A stretch of DNA of 64,000 nucleotides from Pseudomonas sp. stari2 (GCF_040760005.1 NZ_CP099760.1:1235501-1299500), one strand, 5' to 3'. Shown: positions 43,838 to 53,392, numbered from the stretch's first letter. Numbers and translations are program-made. Notes: a model not told the origin generated them from the letters alone.

Positions 43838-45420
43838 AAGAAGGTTTTCGCCAGGCGATGGCCTGGCTGCACACCTGGACCGGACTGGTCTTCGGTTGGC
43901 TGCTGTTCGCGATTTTCCTGACCGGGACGCTGGCCTATTTCAAGGACGAGACCAATCACTGGATGCAGCCGGAAATCCCGTCACGCCCGCTCAATGCCGA
44001 ATCGAGCCTGACGCTGGCGCAAGCCTACCTGCAACAGCGTGCGGCCGACGCGCCGAGTTGGCAGATCACACTTCCCGATGCGCGCGAGCCCAGGGTCTCT
44101 GTAGGTTGGCAAGCCCCTGGCAAACCCGGCGCGCGCGGCCGATTCACCGAAAAAATCCTCGACGCCCAGACCGGTGCCGAAGTGCCTGTGCGCAAAAGCT
44201 TCGGCGGCGAATTCTTCTACCGCTTCCACTTCCAGCTGCAAATGCCTTATCCATGGGGCCGCTGGCTGGCGACCAGTGCCGCGATGGTGATGTTCATCGC
44301 GCTGATTACCGGCATCATCACCCACAAGAAAATCTTCAAGGACTTCTTCACCTTCCGTCCGCGCAAAGGCCAGCGCACCTGGCTCGACGGGCACAACGCG
44401 GTGGGTGTGCTGGTGCTGCCCTTTCACCTGATGATCACCTACAGCAGCCTGGTGATCTTCATGGCGATGGTTATGCCGGCGAGCCTTTTGGCGTCCTACG
44501 GCAACGATCGCAGTGCGTTTTACGACGAAGTGTTTCCCGAAGCGCCGACCCCGAAGCGTGCAGGCGTACCCTCCACGTTGCCGGTGATGGCGCCGTTGCT
44601 GGCACGTGCGAGCGAGCACTGGGGCGGCGGACATGCAGCGCGGGTGACCGTGAACAATCCCGGCGACGCCAATGCCTCGGTGCAGGTGTCGCGTGCCAGC
44701 TCCGACAAGATCACCTACGAATACGGCAGCGACGTGACCTTCAACGCCGTGACCGGGCAAATCCTCGGTGCGACCCCGGCCAAACCGCTGCCGATGACGA
44801 TTGCTGGCAGTTTCTATGGTCTGCACATCGGCCACTTTGCCGGCCCGATGCTGCGTTGGCTGTATTTCATTTGCGGCTTGGCCGGCACGGCAATGATCGG
44901 TACCGGACTGGTGATCTGGCTTGGCAAACGTCAGCTCAAACATGCCAAGACCGGGGTCATGCCGTTCGAGTTGCGGCTGGTCGAAGTGCTGAACATCGCC
45001 AGCATGGTCGGGCTGGTCAGTGCGGTTGCGGCGTTCTTCTGGGCCAACCGTCTGTTGCCACTGAGCCTCGACGGCCGGGCCAATTGGGAAGTGAACGCGT
45101 TCTTCATCGCTTGGGGTTTGAGCATCGTGCATGCGTTGCTCCGGCCCGGTCGCAAAGCCTGGGTCGAGCAATTGACGCTGGCAGCATTGCTGTTCACCAC
45201 GGTGCCGTTGCTCAACGCATTGACCACCTCGCATCACCTCGGCGTGACGTTGAAACAGGGTGACTGGGCATTGGCCGGTTTCGACCTGACCTGCCTCGGC
45301 GCCGGTCTGTTTCTGGCGTGGGCTGCCTGGAAAATGCAGTGTGCAGACCACGCCGTTCGAGTGAAAAAAACACCTCGCGAAACACCCCGGCCGATCACGC
45401 TTGAGCAGGGGACCCACTGA
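43834..45420 (+). CDS. PepSY-associated TM protein (PiuB/FoxB-like)
   Basis: The 528-residue protein starts MKEGFRQAMAWLHTWTGLVF, the PepSY_TM signature with a helix-1 histidine; HKKIFKDFFTFRPRKGQRTW, LDGHNAVGVLVLPFHLMITY and FYGLHIGHFAGPMLRW supply further membrane histidines. These proteins are thought to reduce ferric siderophores at the inner membrane. ATG 43834 overlaps the DUF3649 stop; the longer frame from 43399 is not supported. Its stop overlaps DUF3325. Confidence 0.88.
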   Translation: MKEGFRQAMAWLHTWTGLVFGWLLFAIFLTGTLAYFKDETNHWMQPEIPSRPLNAESSLTLAQAYLQQRAADAPSWQITLPDAREPRVSVGWQAPGKPGARGRFTEKILDAQTGAEVPVRKSFGGEFFYRFHFQLQMPYPWGRWLATSAAMVMFIALITGIITHKKIFKDFFTFRPRKGQRTWLDGHNAVGVLVLPFHLMITYSSLVIFMAMVMPASLLASYGNDRSAFYDEVFPEAPTPKRAGVPSTLPVMAPLLARASEHWGGGHAARVTVNNPGDANASVQVSRASSDKITYEYGSDVTFNAVTGQILGATPAKPLPMTIAGSFYGLHIGHFAGPMLRWLYFICGLAGTAMIGTGLVIWLGKRQLKHAKTGVMPFELRLVEVLNIASMVGLVSAVAAFFWANRLLPLSLDGRANWEVNAFFIAWGLSIVHALLRPGRKAWVEQLTLAALLFTTVPLLNALTTSHHLGVTLKQGDWALAGFDLTCLGAGLFLAWAAWKMQCADHAVRVKKTPRETPRPITLEQGTH

Positions 45421-45743
45421 TGCTGCTGGCGTTGTTGCTGTGCTACGCCGGATTCATGTCGCTGTGTCTGTCGATGCCGCGGCATCACGACGAGCTGCTG
45501 GGCCACAAGTCTTCCACCCGACGCGCAAAAAGTCTGAAATTCGCCGGTTGGTTGCTGCTGTGCCTTTCACTCTGGGTCGCCGTGGCTGCCAACGGCTGGG
45601 GGTTCGGGCTGGTCGACTGGTTCGCTGTGTTGATGTTCAGCGCATTGGTGCTGGTGCTGCTGATGCCTTATCGACCGAAACTGGCATTGGTGCTGGCGGC
45701 GTTGAGTCTGTTGGCAACGCCGGTCGCCGCATGGGTATGGTGA
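45420..45743 (+). CDS. DUF3325 small membrane protein
   Basis: The 107-residue protein has three to four hydrophobic helices and the DUF3325 N-terminal pattern LLCYAGFMSLCLSMPRHHDE. It overlaps the PepSY stop (TGATG). DUF3649, PepSY and DUF3325 form a compact unit, probably one membrane complex. Confidence 0.8.
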   Translation: MLLALLLCYAGFMSLCLSMPRHHDELLGHKSSTRRAKSLKFAGWLLLCLSLWVAVAANGWGFGLVDWFAVLMFSALVLVLLMPYRPKLALVLAALSLLATPVAAWVW

Positions 45744-45747
45744 TGCA

Positions 45748-46314
45748 ATGCTGATCGGTCACCCCCCTGAATCCCGCGACGACGAACCGAGTGGTGCGCG
45801 TGCACATTTTCTTCAGGTGTTCCTCTCGCAGCGTCCGCAGATGGAAGCGTTGGTGAACCGCCGCGTCGGTTGCCGGGCGACGGCAGCAGACCTGGTGCAG
45901 GATCTGTTCTTGCGATTCTGGCGCCGGCCGCTCGTTCAGGTGGAAGAACTCAGCACTTATCTTCTGCGCTGTGCCGGCAACATCGCCATCGATCATTTGC
46001 GCAGCGAAGGTGCGCGGGTGCGGGTCAACGAAGGCTGGCAGCCGGATGAGCCGGACAGCAGTGCCAGCGAACCGCAGGCGGCGCTCGAAGCGGGCAACGA
46101 TTTGCGCCACGTCGAAGCGGCTTTGCGTGCGTTGCCCGAACGCACGCGGCAGATCTTTTTGCTCAATCGCATCCACGGGCGCAAGTACGCCGAAATCGCC
46201 AAGGCCATGGGCCTGTCCCAAAGCGCTGTGGAAAAACATATGATGCGCGCCCTCGAGGCCTGCAAGGCCAGCCTGCGCGAACCCGCGCCACGCCTGCCAG
46301 GGAAAGCACCGTGA
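45748..46314 (+). CDS. ECF sigma factor, FecI-like
   Basis: The 188-residue protein has region 2 (QMEALVNRRVGCRATAADLV, QDLFLRFWRRPL, YLLRCAGNIAIDHLRSEGAR) and region 4 (LRALPERTRQIFLLNRIHGR, YAEIAKAMGLSQSAVEKHMM). It starts 5 bp after DUF3325, so it belongs to the same operon. It is followed by a FecR gene (GTGA overlap) and a siderophore receptor. Confidence 0.9.
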   Translation: MLIGHPPESRDDEPSGARAHFLQVFLSQRPQMEALVNRRVGCRATAADLVQDLFLRFWRRPLVQVEELSTYLLRCAGNIAIDHLRSEGARVRVNEGWQPDEPDSSASEPQAALEAGNDLRHVEAALRALPERTRQIFLLNRIHGRKYAEIAKAMGLSQSAVEKHMMRALEACKASLREPAPRLPGKAP

Positions 46315-47300
46315 ACAACACCGACCACGTCATCCCGACGCCCGCTCAGGAGCAGGCTGCTTTCGCCTGGCTGAGCCTGCTGCACGACCGCCCGAGCACC
46401 GGTGATCAAGTGACTTTCAGCCAGTGGCTGCACGCTGACCCGGCCCACGCCGAGGCATACGCCCAGGCGCAAGTTGTATGGGAAATGAGCGAGGGACCGG
46501 CCCGCACTCTAGCCGATGAAGAAGCGTTCGCCCTGCAGGGCTATTTGAATGCGATGGACCGGCCGCGCCGTCCGCAGATTCGACGTTGGGCCGGAGCGCT
46601 GGCAATGGCGGCCTGTCTGTTGTTGATGGTCAGCCTCGGCACCGGTTGGCAGCCGCAGCGCTGGATCGATGATCTGGGCGCCGATTACGTTTCGGCACCC
46701 GGTGAAATCCGCACCGTGACCTTGGCCGATCAGTCCCTGGTCACACTGGACGCCGACAGCGCCATCGCCGTGGATTTCAGTCATGGCGAACGGCATGTTC
46801 AGGTACGTCGGGGCGCCGGTTTTTTCAGCGTGACCCACACCGGCGAGCCGTTCGTGGTCGAGGCCGAAAAGGGCCAGGCGCGGGTGCTTGGTACGCAGTT
46901 CGAAGTACGTCTGCAACCGCATGGCACACAAGTCACCGTTCTGTCCGGGCGCGTCGGTGTGACGGCGGCGCGTGATGCCGAACAGCAGGTTCTCACCGCC
47001 GGCCAGCAAGTGGCATATGGCAAAGGCATCGCGGAAAAACTGCACGCCGTGGACAGCGAAGCGCAACTGGCCTGGCGTCAAGGTTGGCTGACTTACTACA
47101 AGTCGACACTGGCCGATGTGGTGCAGGATCTGCGGCGTTATTACCCCGGACGGATCGTGTTGCTCAACGACGAACTGGGCGCGCGAAAGGTCAGCGGCAG
47201 CTTTCCGAGCAAGGATCCACAAGCCGTGTTGACCTCGCTGCAAGGGGTATTGGGATTCGAGCAGCATGAAGTGTTGGGCAAGCTGATCATCCTGCGCTGA
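46311..47300 (+). CDS. FecR-type sigma regulator
   Basis: The 329-residue protein has the cytoplasmic DUF4880/FecR-N part (QEQAAFAWLSLLHDRPSTGD, FSQWLHADPAHAEAYAQAQ), one membrane helix (WAGALAMAACLLLMVSLGTG), and the periplasmic FecR domain (DYVSAPGEIRTVTLADQSLV, LDADSAIAVDF, RVLGTQFEVRL). The start is GTG 46311, overlapping the sigma stop. It should respond to the STN domain of the receptor encoded 104 bp downstream. Confidence 0.9.
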   Translation: MNNTDHVIPTPAQEQAAFAWLSLLHDRPSTGDQVTFSQWLHADPAHAEAYAQAQVVWEMSEGPARTLADEEAFALQGYLNAMDRPRRPQIRRWAGALAMAACLLLMVSLGTGWQPQRWIDDLGADYVSAPGEIRTVTLADQSLVTLDADSAIAVDFSHGERHVQVRRGAGFFSVTHTGEPFVVEAEKGQARVLGTQFEVRLQPHGTQVTVLSGRVGVTAARDAEQQVLTAGQQVAYGKGIAEKLHAVDSEAQLAWRQGWLTYYKSTLADVVQDLRRYYPGRIVLLNDELGARKVSGSFPSKDPQAVLTSLQGVLGFEQHEVLGKLIILR

Positions 47301-47403
47301 AAATATTTTCAAAATGTGATGAGGTAAATCCCGACGCCATCCGTGTAGTGACTGAAACTGCGAGTCATTCGCATCCGTTGCGGTTCTACACAGGTCATGA
47401 GCA

Positions 47404-49833
47404 ATGAAGTCCAGGGCAAAATCGGGTTCGGTCAAACAATGGTTCGGTGCCTCGGCGCTGAGTTTTGCGGCGCTGGCGTTGCTGCCGATGAGCGTGGCGC
47501 AGGCCGCTGAAAGCAACAGCAGCCAGCCACAGAAACAGTTCAGTTTTTCCCTGGCCGCCAAACCGCTGCCGCAAGCCTTGAGCGACTTCAGTCGCGTGAC
47601 CGGCCAGAGCGTGGTCTACACCGTCGAAGCGCCGTACGGCCTCGACGCGCCAGCGGTCAACGGGCAGATGAGCGCCGAACAGGCGCTGCAACGATTGCTC
47701 ACCGGTTCCGGCCTGACCTTCCGCCGCACCGACAGCCATACCCTGGCCCTCGAACCGCAACCGACCGCAGGCGCGTTGAACCTCGGCGCGACGAACATCA
47801 CCTCGGTCATGGATCAGCCGATGAGTTACCAGCCACCGGAAACCAGTTCGGTGATGCGCTCCTCGGCCTCGCTTCAGGAAATCCCGCAGACCGTCAACGT
47901 GATCCCGGCCCAGGTCATTCGCGACCAGGCACCGCGCAATCTCGATGATGCGCTGGCCAACGTCAGCGGCATCACTCAGGGCAACACGTTGGGCAGCACC
48001 CAGGATTCGGTGATGACCCGTGGCTTCGGCGACAACCGCAACGGCTCGATCATGCGCGACAGCATGCCGGTGGTGCAGGGCCGTGGCATGAACGCCACCG
48101 TGGATCGCGTCGAAGTGCTCAAGGGCCCGGCCTCGCTGCTGTACGGGATTCAGGACCCGGGCGGCGTGGTCAACATGGTCAGCAAGAAGCCTGAACTGAC
48201 CCAGTACAACGCCTTGACGTTGCGTGGCTCGACCTACGGCGACGGCAAGAACGGCAGCGGTGGTTCCTTCGACAGCACCGGTGCGCTGGGGGACTCCGAT
48301 CTGGCGTATCGCATGGTGCTGGACCATGAAGACGAAGATTACTGGCGCAACTTCGGTACCCACCGCGAAAGTCTGATTGCGCCGTCGCTGGCCTGGTACG
48401 GCGAGCGCACCAAGCTGTTGTTCGCGTATGAGCATCGGGAATTCCTGACGCCGTTCGACCGTGGCACCCTGATCGATCCGCGCACCAACCATCCGCTGGA
48501 CATCTCGCGCAACGAACGTCTAGACGAGAAATTCAACGACATGGAAGGGCGCTCGGACCTCTATCACTTTGAGGCCGACCACGAACTCAACGACGACTGG
48601 AAAGCCCATTTCGGCTACAGCTGGAACCGCGAGACCTATGACGCCAGTCAGGTCCGTGTGACGGCCATCGACACCAAGAAAGGCACCCTGACTCGCAGCA
48701 TGGATGGCACTCAGGGCGCGATCAGCACCGACCGTTTCACCACCGCCAGCCTCGAAGGCAAGGTCAACGTGCTGGGCATGCAGCATGACCTGGTGTTCGG
48801 CGTCGACGACGAGTACCGCAAGATCTACCGCGCCGACCTGATCCGCCAGAAAAGCCTGAGCACTTTCAGCTACGTCAATCCGGTGTACGGCCGTGAAGTC
48901 GCCGGCACCACCGTCAGCCCGGCGGACAGTGCACAGACCGATCTGCTGCGCAGTGATTCGGTGTTCCTGCAGGACTCGATTCACCTCAACGACCAGTGGA
49001 TTCTGGTGGCCGGTGGGCGCTTCCAGGAGTACGACCAGTACGCCGGCAAAGGCGTGCCGTTCAAGGCCAATACCGACAACAACGGTCAGAAGTGGGTGCC
49101 GCGTGCGGGCCTGGTGTATCGCTACACCGACGCGTTGTCGTTCTACGGCAGCTACACCGAGTCGTTCAAACCGAACTCGACCATCGCCCCGTTGAGCGGC
49201 AGCAGCACCGTGCTCGACGGCAGCATCGCGCCGGAAGAAGCCAAGTCTTGGGAGCTGGGTGCACGCCTCGACATTCCGGGCCGTGTTACCGGCAACATTG
49301 CCTTGTTCGACATCAAGAAACGCAACGTGCTGGTGGCCAACGCCGAAGGCCCGACCACGATCTACAGCGCTGCCGGTGAAGTGCGTTCCCGTGGTCTGGA
49401 AATGGACCTGACCGGCCAACTCAGCGATCGCTGGAGCATGATCGGCAGCTACGCCTATACCGACGCCGAGGTCACGGAAGATCCGGACTACAAAGGCAAC
49501 AAGCTGCAAAACGTGGCGAAGAATAGCGGCTCGCTGTCGGCGGTCTACGACTTCGGCAGCGTAATCGGCGGCGACCAACTTCGGGTCGGCGCCGGCGCGC
49601 GATATGTCGGCGAGCGAGCGGGTAACGCGGTGAATGATTTCGAGCTGCCGAGCTACACGGTGGCCGATGCGTTCGCCACGTACGACACCAAACTCGAAGG
49701 GCAGAAGGTCAAGTTCCAGCTCAACGTGAAGAACCTGTTCGACCGCACTTACTACACTTCGGCGGCCAGCCGGTTCTTCGTGTCGATGGGCGATTCGCGG
49801 CAGATTTCTTTGTCGAGCACGCTGGAGTTCTGA
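47404..49833 (+). CDS. TonB-dependent siderophore receptor with STN domain (FoxA/FpvA-like)
   Basis: The 809-residue receptor has a signal peptide to about residue 35 (AQA/AES), then an STN domain (FSLAAKPLPQALSDFSRVTG, GQMSAEQALQRLLTGSGLTF). Plug blocks follow (SSASLQEIPQTVNVIPAQVI, DDALANVSGITQGNTLGSTQ, VEVLKGPASLLYGIQDPGG), then a barrel ending SLSSTLEF. The protein is of the hydroxamate/pyoverdine type that signals through FecR/sigma. With PepSY and DUF3649/3325 in one operon it resembles ferrioxamine loci; the ligand is not certain. Confidence 0.9.
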   Translation: MKSRAKSGSVKQWFGASALSFAALALLPMSVAQAAESNSSQPQKQFSFSLAAKPLPQALSDFSRVTGQSVVYTVEAPYGLDAPAVNGQMSAEQALQRLLTGSGLTFRRTDSHTLALEPQPTAGALNLGATNITSVMDQPMSYQPPETSSVMRSSASLQEIPQTVNVIPAQVIRDQAPRNLDDALANVSGITQGNTLGSTQDSVMTRGFGDNRNGSIMRDSMPVVQGRGMNATVDRVEVLKGPASLLYGIQDPGGVVNMVSKKPELTQYNALTLRGSTYGDGKNGSGGSFDSTGALGDSDLAYRMVLDHEDEDYWRNFGTHRESLIAPSLAWYGERTKLLFAYEHREFLTPFDRGTLIDPRTNHPLDISRNERLDEKFNDMEGRSDLYHFEADHELNDDWKAHFGYSWNRETYDASQVRVTAIDTKKGTLTRSMDGTQGAISTDRFTTASLEGKVNVLGMQHDLVFGVDDEYRKIYRADLIRQKSLSTFSYVNPVYGREVAGTTVSPADSAQTDLLRSDSVFLQDSIHLNDQWILVAGGRFQEYDQYAGKGVPFKANTDNNGQKWVPRAGLVYRYTDALSFYGSYTESFKPNSTIAPLSGSSTVLDGSIAPEEAKSWELGARLDIPGRVTGNIALFDIKKRNVLVANAEGPTTIYSAAGEVRSRGLEMDLTGQLSDRWSMIGSYAYTDAEVTEDPDYKGNKLQNVAKNSGSLSAVYDFGSVIGGDQLRVGAGARYVGERAGNAVNDFELPSYTVADAFATYDTKLEGQKVKFQLNVKNLFDRTYYTSAASRFFVSMGDSRQISLSSTLEF

Positions 49834-50709
49834 TCAGCGCAAAAACGCCTGGCGATAGTCGCCGGGCGTTCCACCCAGCACCTGGCGAAAGCGGTTGGTG
49901 AAGTGGCTGGCACTGGCAAATCCGCACGCCAGGGCAATCTCACCCAACGGCAACGCTGTGCCCCGCAACAACTCCCGCGCCCGGCTCAAACGCCGCGCCA
50001 GCACATATTGATGTGGCGGCAAGCCGAAGCTCACCCGGAACATCCGCGCAAAGTGGTATTCCGACAACGCACATAACCCCGCCAGTTGCCCGAGGCTGAT
50101 CGGCTCGGCCAGTTGGTTGTCGATGAACTCCACCAGTTGCCGGCGCTGGTGCGGTGCCAATCCACCTTTCAGACGCAAGCCCTGACGCACGCCGACCTGG
50201 CTCAACAGAGTATGGCTGATCAATTCGTGGGCCAGGCTGCTGGTCAGCAAGCGCTCGGCAGGCTCGTCCCAGTTCAAGGTCAGTAGCTGGCGAAACCGTT
50301 GGGCCTGCTGCGGATCTTCAAGAAAAGTCTGTTCGCGCAGCTGCATTTCCCGAGGCTCGCGATCCAGCAGCGTGACGCAGCCCAGGGCAAATTGTTCGGC
50401 ACTGAAATACAGGTGAGCGAGGCGAATGTCGCCGTTGATGACCCAACCCGATTCGTGATCGGCCGGCAGGATGCACAGCTTGTCCGGGCCGCCCTTGTGG
50501 CCGGGCTCGCCACGGCGAAAGGTGCCGGTGCCGCCGACGATGTAGCAGGAGAGGGTGTGATGGCTCGGCGCTTCGTACTCCTGCGCGTCGTGATGATTGG
50601 TCCACAAGGCAGCGGACAGGCCGTCACCCAACTCGGCGCTGTGCACGAGGCGTGCATTGGGCGAGTTGTTGAGGGCTTGGAAGACTTGCAAGGTATCGAT
50701 GGCGGCCAT
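49834..50709 (-). CDS. AraC-family regulator with cupin-type sensor
   Basis: The 291-residue protein has an N-terminal AraC-binding cupin part (HHTLSCYIVGGTGTFRRGEP) and two C-terminal helix-turn-helices (LAGLCALSEYHFARMFRVSF, EIALACGFASASHFTNRFRQ). It is divergent from the EamA exporter, which is its likely target. Its stop codon directly abuts the stop of the siderophore receptor gene, with no spacer and no terminator. Confidence 0.87.
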   Translation of the reverse strand: MAAIDTLQVFQALNNSPNARLVHSAELGDGLSAALWTNHHDAQEYEAPSHHTLSCYIVGGTGTFRRGEPGHKGGPDKLCILPADHESGWVINGDIRLAHLYFSAEQFALGCVTLLDREPREMQLREQTFLEDPQQAQRFRQLLTLNWDEPAERLLTSSLAHELISHTLLSQVGVRQGLRLKGGLAPHQRRQLVEFIDNQLAEPISLGQLAGLCALSEYHFARMFRVSFGLPPHQYVLARRLSRARELLRGTALPLGEIALACGFASASHFTNRFRQVLGGTPGDYRQAFLR

Positions 50710-50848
50710 GATCGGTTCTCTTCAACGCCTTGCATCCTACTCCCTGGGTTTCGCGCTGCCAGCCTGTGGCCCGACAAAAGCGCAAGTTTATGCAAGCGCG
50801 GGTAGATGGCGTGGGCGGACACTGAAACCCAATCGAGGAGTGTCTGCC

Positions 50849-51751
50849 ATGAACCTGTCGTTGTATTTGTTGACCGTGCTGATCTGGGGCACGACCTGGA
50901 TCGCCCTGAAGTGGCAATTGGGCGTGGTGGCGATTCCGGTGTCGATCGTCTATCGCTTCGGTCTCGCCGCACTGGTGCTGTTTGCGCTGTTGTTGCTCAG
51001 CCGTCGCCTGCAACCAATGAACCGGCGCGGGCATTTGATCTGCGTGGCGCAGGGCTTGTGCCTGTTCTGCGTCAATTTCATGTGTTTCCTGACCGCCAGT
51101 CAGTGGATTCCCAGCGGTCTGGTGGCGGTGGTTTTTTCCACCGCGACCTTGTGGAACGCCCTGAATGCGCGGGTGTTCTTCGGTCAACGCATCGCGCGCA
51201 ATGTGTTGATGGGTGGGGCGCTGGGGCTGGGTGGTCTGGGCCTGTTGTTCTGGCCGGAGCTGGCGGGGCATCACGCCACTCCCCAAACCCTGCTCGGCCT
51301 CGGCCTGGCGCTCTGCGGCACCCTGTGCTTTTCGGCGGGCAACATGTTATCGAGCCTGCAACAGAAGGCCGGCTTCAAACCGCTGACCACCAATGCCTGG
51401 GGCATGGCCTACGGCGCGGCGATGCTGTCGGTGTGGTGCCTGGCCAAAGGCATTCCGTTCGAGATGGAATGGACGTCGCGCTACATTGGCGCACTGCTGT
51501 ACCTGGTCATCCCGGGTTCGGTGATCGGCTTCACCGCGTACCTGACCCTGGTCGGTCGTATGGGCCCGGAACGCGCAGCGTATTGCACGGTGCTGTTCCC
51601 GGTGGTGGCGTTGAACGTTTCGGCGTTTGCCGAAGGCTACCAGTGGACGGCGCCGGCGTTGGCGGGGTTGGTGCTGGTGATGCTGGGCAATGTGCTGGTG
51701 TTTCGCAAACCCCGCGCACCGATACTGCCGACTCAAGGCAAACTGGCCTGA
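50849..51751 (+). CDS. EamA/DMT-family transporter
   Basis: The 300-residue protein has ten predicted helices in two EamA repeats (LLTVLIWGTTWIALKWQLGV; GLALCGTLCFSAGNMLSSLQ). Such drug/metabolite transporters export amino acids or drugs; the substrate is unknown. ATG 50849 is chosen with CGAGGAG 9 nt upstream; the long frame from 50597 runs back into the AraC gene. It is divergent from the AraC regulator. Confidence 0.87.
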   Translation: MNLSLYLLTVLIWGTTWIALKWQLGVVAIPVSIVYRFGLAALVLFALLLLSRRLQPMNRRGHLICVAQGLCLFCVNFMCFLTASQWIPSGLVAVVFSTATLWNALNARVFFGQRIARNVLMGGALGLGGLGLLFWPELAGHHATPQTLLGLGLALCGTLCFSAGNMLSSLQQKAGFKPLTTNAWGMAYGAAMLSVWCLAKGIPFEMEWTSRYIGALLYLVIPGSVIGFTAYLTLVGRMGPERAAYCTVLFPVVALNVSAFAEGYQWTAPALAGLVLVMLGNVLVFRKPRAPILPTQGKLA

Positions 51752-51758
51752 TGCGCAT

Positions 51759-51780
51759 GAGCGCTGAATGTTCAGCGCTC
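51759..51780. terminator. Hairpin between convergent EamA and DUF2165 genes
   Basis: GAGCGCTGAA-TG-TTCAGCGCTC is a 10-bp stem lying between the two stop codons and covering the last codons of DUF2165. No T-tail is visible. Confidence 0.45.
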
Positions 51781-52281
51781 AACTTTCATGACGATGTAAA
51801 TCAATAACGGAAATATGAAATCGACAATGTGCCGGGCCCAGTCCTTGGCATTCCATGTTTGCGAAGTGTCCATGTCGAACCATTCAACACCGATGGTTTG
51901 CAGGCCGACGTAATATACAAACATGGCGATCATCAAGCCAATGAGCGAGAGTTTCTTGGCTTCGTGGAACGCTTCGGCTGAATCGTTGATTTTCTGATAG
52001 AGATGATAAGTGCCCAGCAGGCAGCAAACGGTGTAAATTACCTCCAACGTAATGATCAGCCAGTATATGCGGTGGTGCAGCATGGGTGAGGTGATTGCCC
52101 GATATCGTATGTTTTCGTTGATCTGGGTTGTGTCCATGCTGAGGATGTGCCCGACATATTCATAGTTTGACGAATAGTCGGTGAAGTTACTGTGCATCAC
52201 GAGAAGACCGAAGAAGCTGATATAAGCCATGAGTATGACTTTGCTGTAGCGGACAAGTTGATCGGTGGTCAGGCTTTTCAA
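51772..52281 (-). CDS. DUF2165 small integral membrane protein
   Basis: The 169-residue protein has four predicted helices and the DUF2165 N-terminal pattern: FFGLLVMHSNFTDYSSNYEY, VGHILSMDTTQINENIRYRA and IT. The function is unknown. AT-rich codon use (GC visibly below neighbours) suggests different ancestry. It stands alone on the minus strand. Confidence 0.78.
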   Translation of the reverse strand: MKSLTTDQLVRYSKVILMAYISFFGLLVMHSNFTDYSSNYEYVGHILSMDTTQINENIRYRAITSPMLHHRIYWLIITLEVIYTVCCLLGTYHLYQKINDSAEAFHEAKKLSLIGLMIAMFVYYVGLQTIGVEWFDMDTSQTWNAKDWARHIVDFIFPLLIYIVMKVER

Positions 52282-52383
52282 AGTTGATGTTCTCCAGAAA
52301 GTTTTAATTTCTGGAGAGTCTATAGCGACAGTGTCTGTTTCGTTGTTCAGTTCAATTGCAAGTTATGTGTGCCGGATAAATGA

Positions 52384-52419
52384 TCGGGCAAGTGCCGTAC
52401 AGCACTTGCCCGATTTTTT
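52384..52419. terminator. Hairpin downstream of the 2-hydroxyacid dehydrogenase gene
   Basis: TCGGGCAAGTGC-CGTACA-GCACTTGCCCGA forms a 12-bp stem. The T6 run follows it on the plus strand, whereas the adjacent gene ends on the minus strand, where the tail is only weakly T-rich. Confidence 0.65.
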
Positions 52420-53392
52420 ATACGCGCCAGACCTGTGGGTTGACCAGATCCTGCGGCCGCTCACCAAGCAGGGCGCTGCGCAGATTGGCCAGCGCGCGAT
52501 TGGCCATGGCTTCGCGGGTTTCATTCGTGGCCGAGCCAATGTGCGGCAGGGTTACGGCATTTTTCAGCTGGAACAGCGGCGATTCGGCCAGCGGTTCTTT
52601 CTCGTAGACGTCGAGACCGGCGCCGCGAATGCGGTGGTTCTGCAATGCTTCGATCAATGCCGGTTCGTCGACCACCGGACCGCGGGAGATATTCACCAGA
52701 ATCGCGCTCGGCTTCATCAGCGCCAGTTCGCGATGGCTGATCAGATGACGGGTCTTGTCGCTGAGCGGCACTACCAGGCAGACGAAGTCGGCTTCGGCCA
52801 ACAGTTGGTCAAGGCTGCGGAACTGTGCGCCGAGTTCCTGTTCCAGTTCGGTCTTGCGGCTGTTGCCGCTGTAGAGGATCGGCATGTTGAAACCGAAACG
52901 TCCGCGACGCGCGACGGCGGCGCCGATGTTGCCCATGCCGACGATGCCCAAGGTCTTGCCGTGCACGTCGCAACCGAACAGCGGTGCGCCGACGCTGGCC
53001 TGCCATTGGCCGGCCTTGGTCCAGGCGTCCAGTTCGGCGACGCGGCGGGCGCTGCTCATGATCAGCGCGAAGGCCAGGTCGGCGGTGCTTTCGGTGAGGA
53101 CGTCCGGGGTGTTGGTGAGCATGATCCCGCGTTCGTTGAAGTAGGCGAGGTCATAGTTGTCGTAGCCGACGGAGACGCTGGAGACCACTTCGAGTTTTGC
53201 GGCGTTTTCCAGTTGGGCCTTGCCGAGTTTGCGACCGACGCCGATCAGGCCGTGGGCGTGGGGCAGGGCTTCGTTGAACTGGGCGTTGACGTCGCCGTTT
53301 TTTGGGTTGGGGACGATGACTTCGAAGTCCTGTTGCAGGCGTTCGATCATGGGCGGGGTGATGCGGCTGAAGGCCAGGACTGTTTTTTTCAT
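52418..53392 (-). CDS. D-2-hydroxyacid dehydrogenase (glyoxylate/hydroxypyruvate/2-ketogluconate reductase type)
   Basis: The 324-residue enzyme has the dinucleotide motif GMGNIG (152-157) and the catalytic triad Arg237 (NISRGPVVDE), Glu266 (LDVYEKEP) and His284 (LPHIGSAT). Closest types are GhrB and TkrA, which reduce glyoxylate, hydroxypyruvate or 2-ketogluconate with NADPH. ATG 53392 starts MKKTVLAFSRI. There is no clear Shine-Dalgarno sequence: upstream bases belong to the repeat-like element that begins at 53394, so an upstream start such as MLACLASSP cannot be excluded. Confidence 0.88.
   Translation of the reverse strand: MKKTVLAFSRITPPMIERLQQDFEVIVPNPKNGDVNAQFNEALPHAHGLIGVGRKLGKAQLENAAKLEVVSSVSVGYDNYDLAYFNERGIMLTNTPDVLTESTADLAFALIMSSARRVAELDAWTKAGQWQASVGAPLFGCDVHGKTLGIVGMGNIGAAVARRGRFGFNMPILYSGNSRKTELEQELGAQFRSLDQLLAEADFVCLVVPLSDKTRHLISHRELALMKPSAILVNISRGPVVDEPALIEALQNHRIRGAGLDVYEKEPLAESPLFQLKNAVTLPHIGSATNETREAMANRALANLRSALLGERPQDLVNPQVWRV

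Noticed and set aside
43981..45417. 478-codon minus-strand frame opposite the PepSY gene
   Set aside because: His/Gln/Arg-rich shadow; the plus strand has clear membrane histidine motifs and overlapping operon structure.
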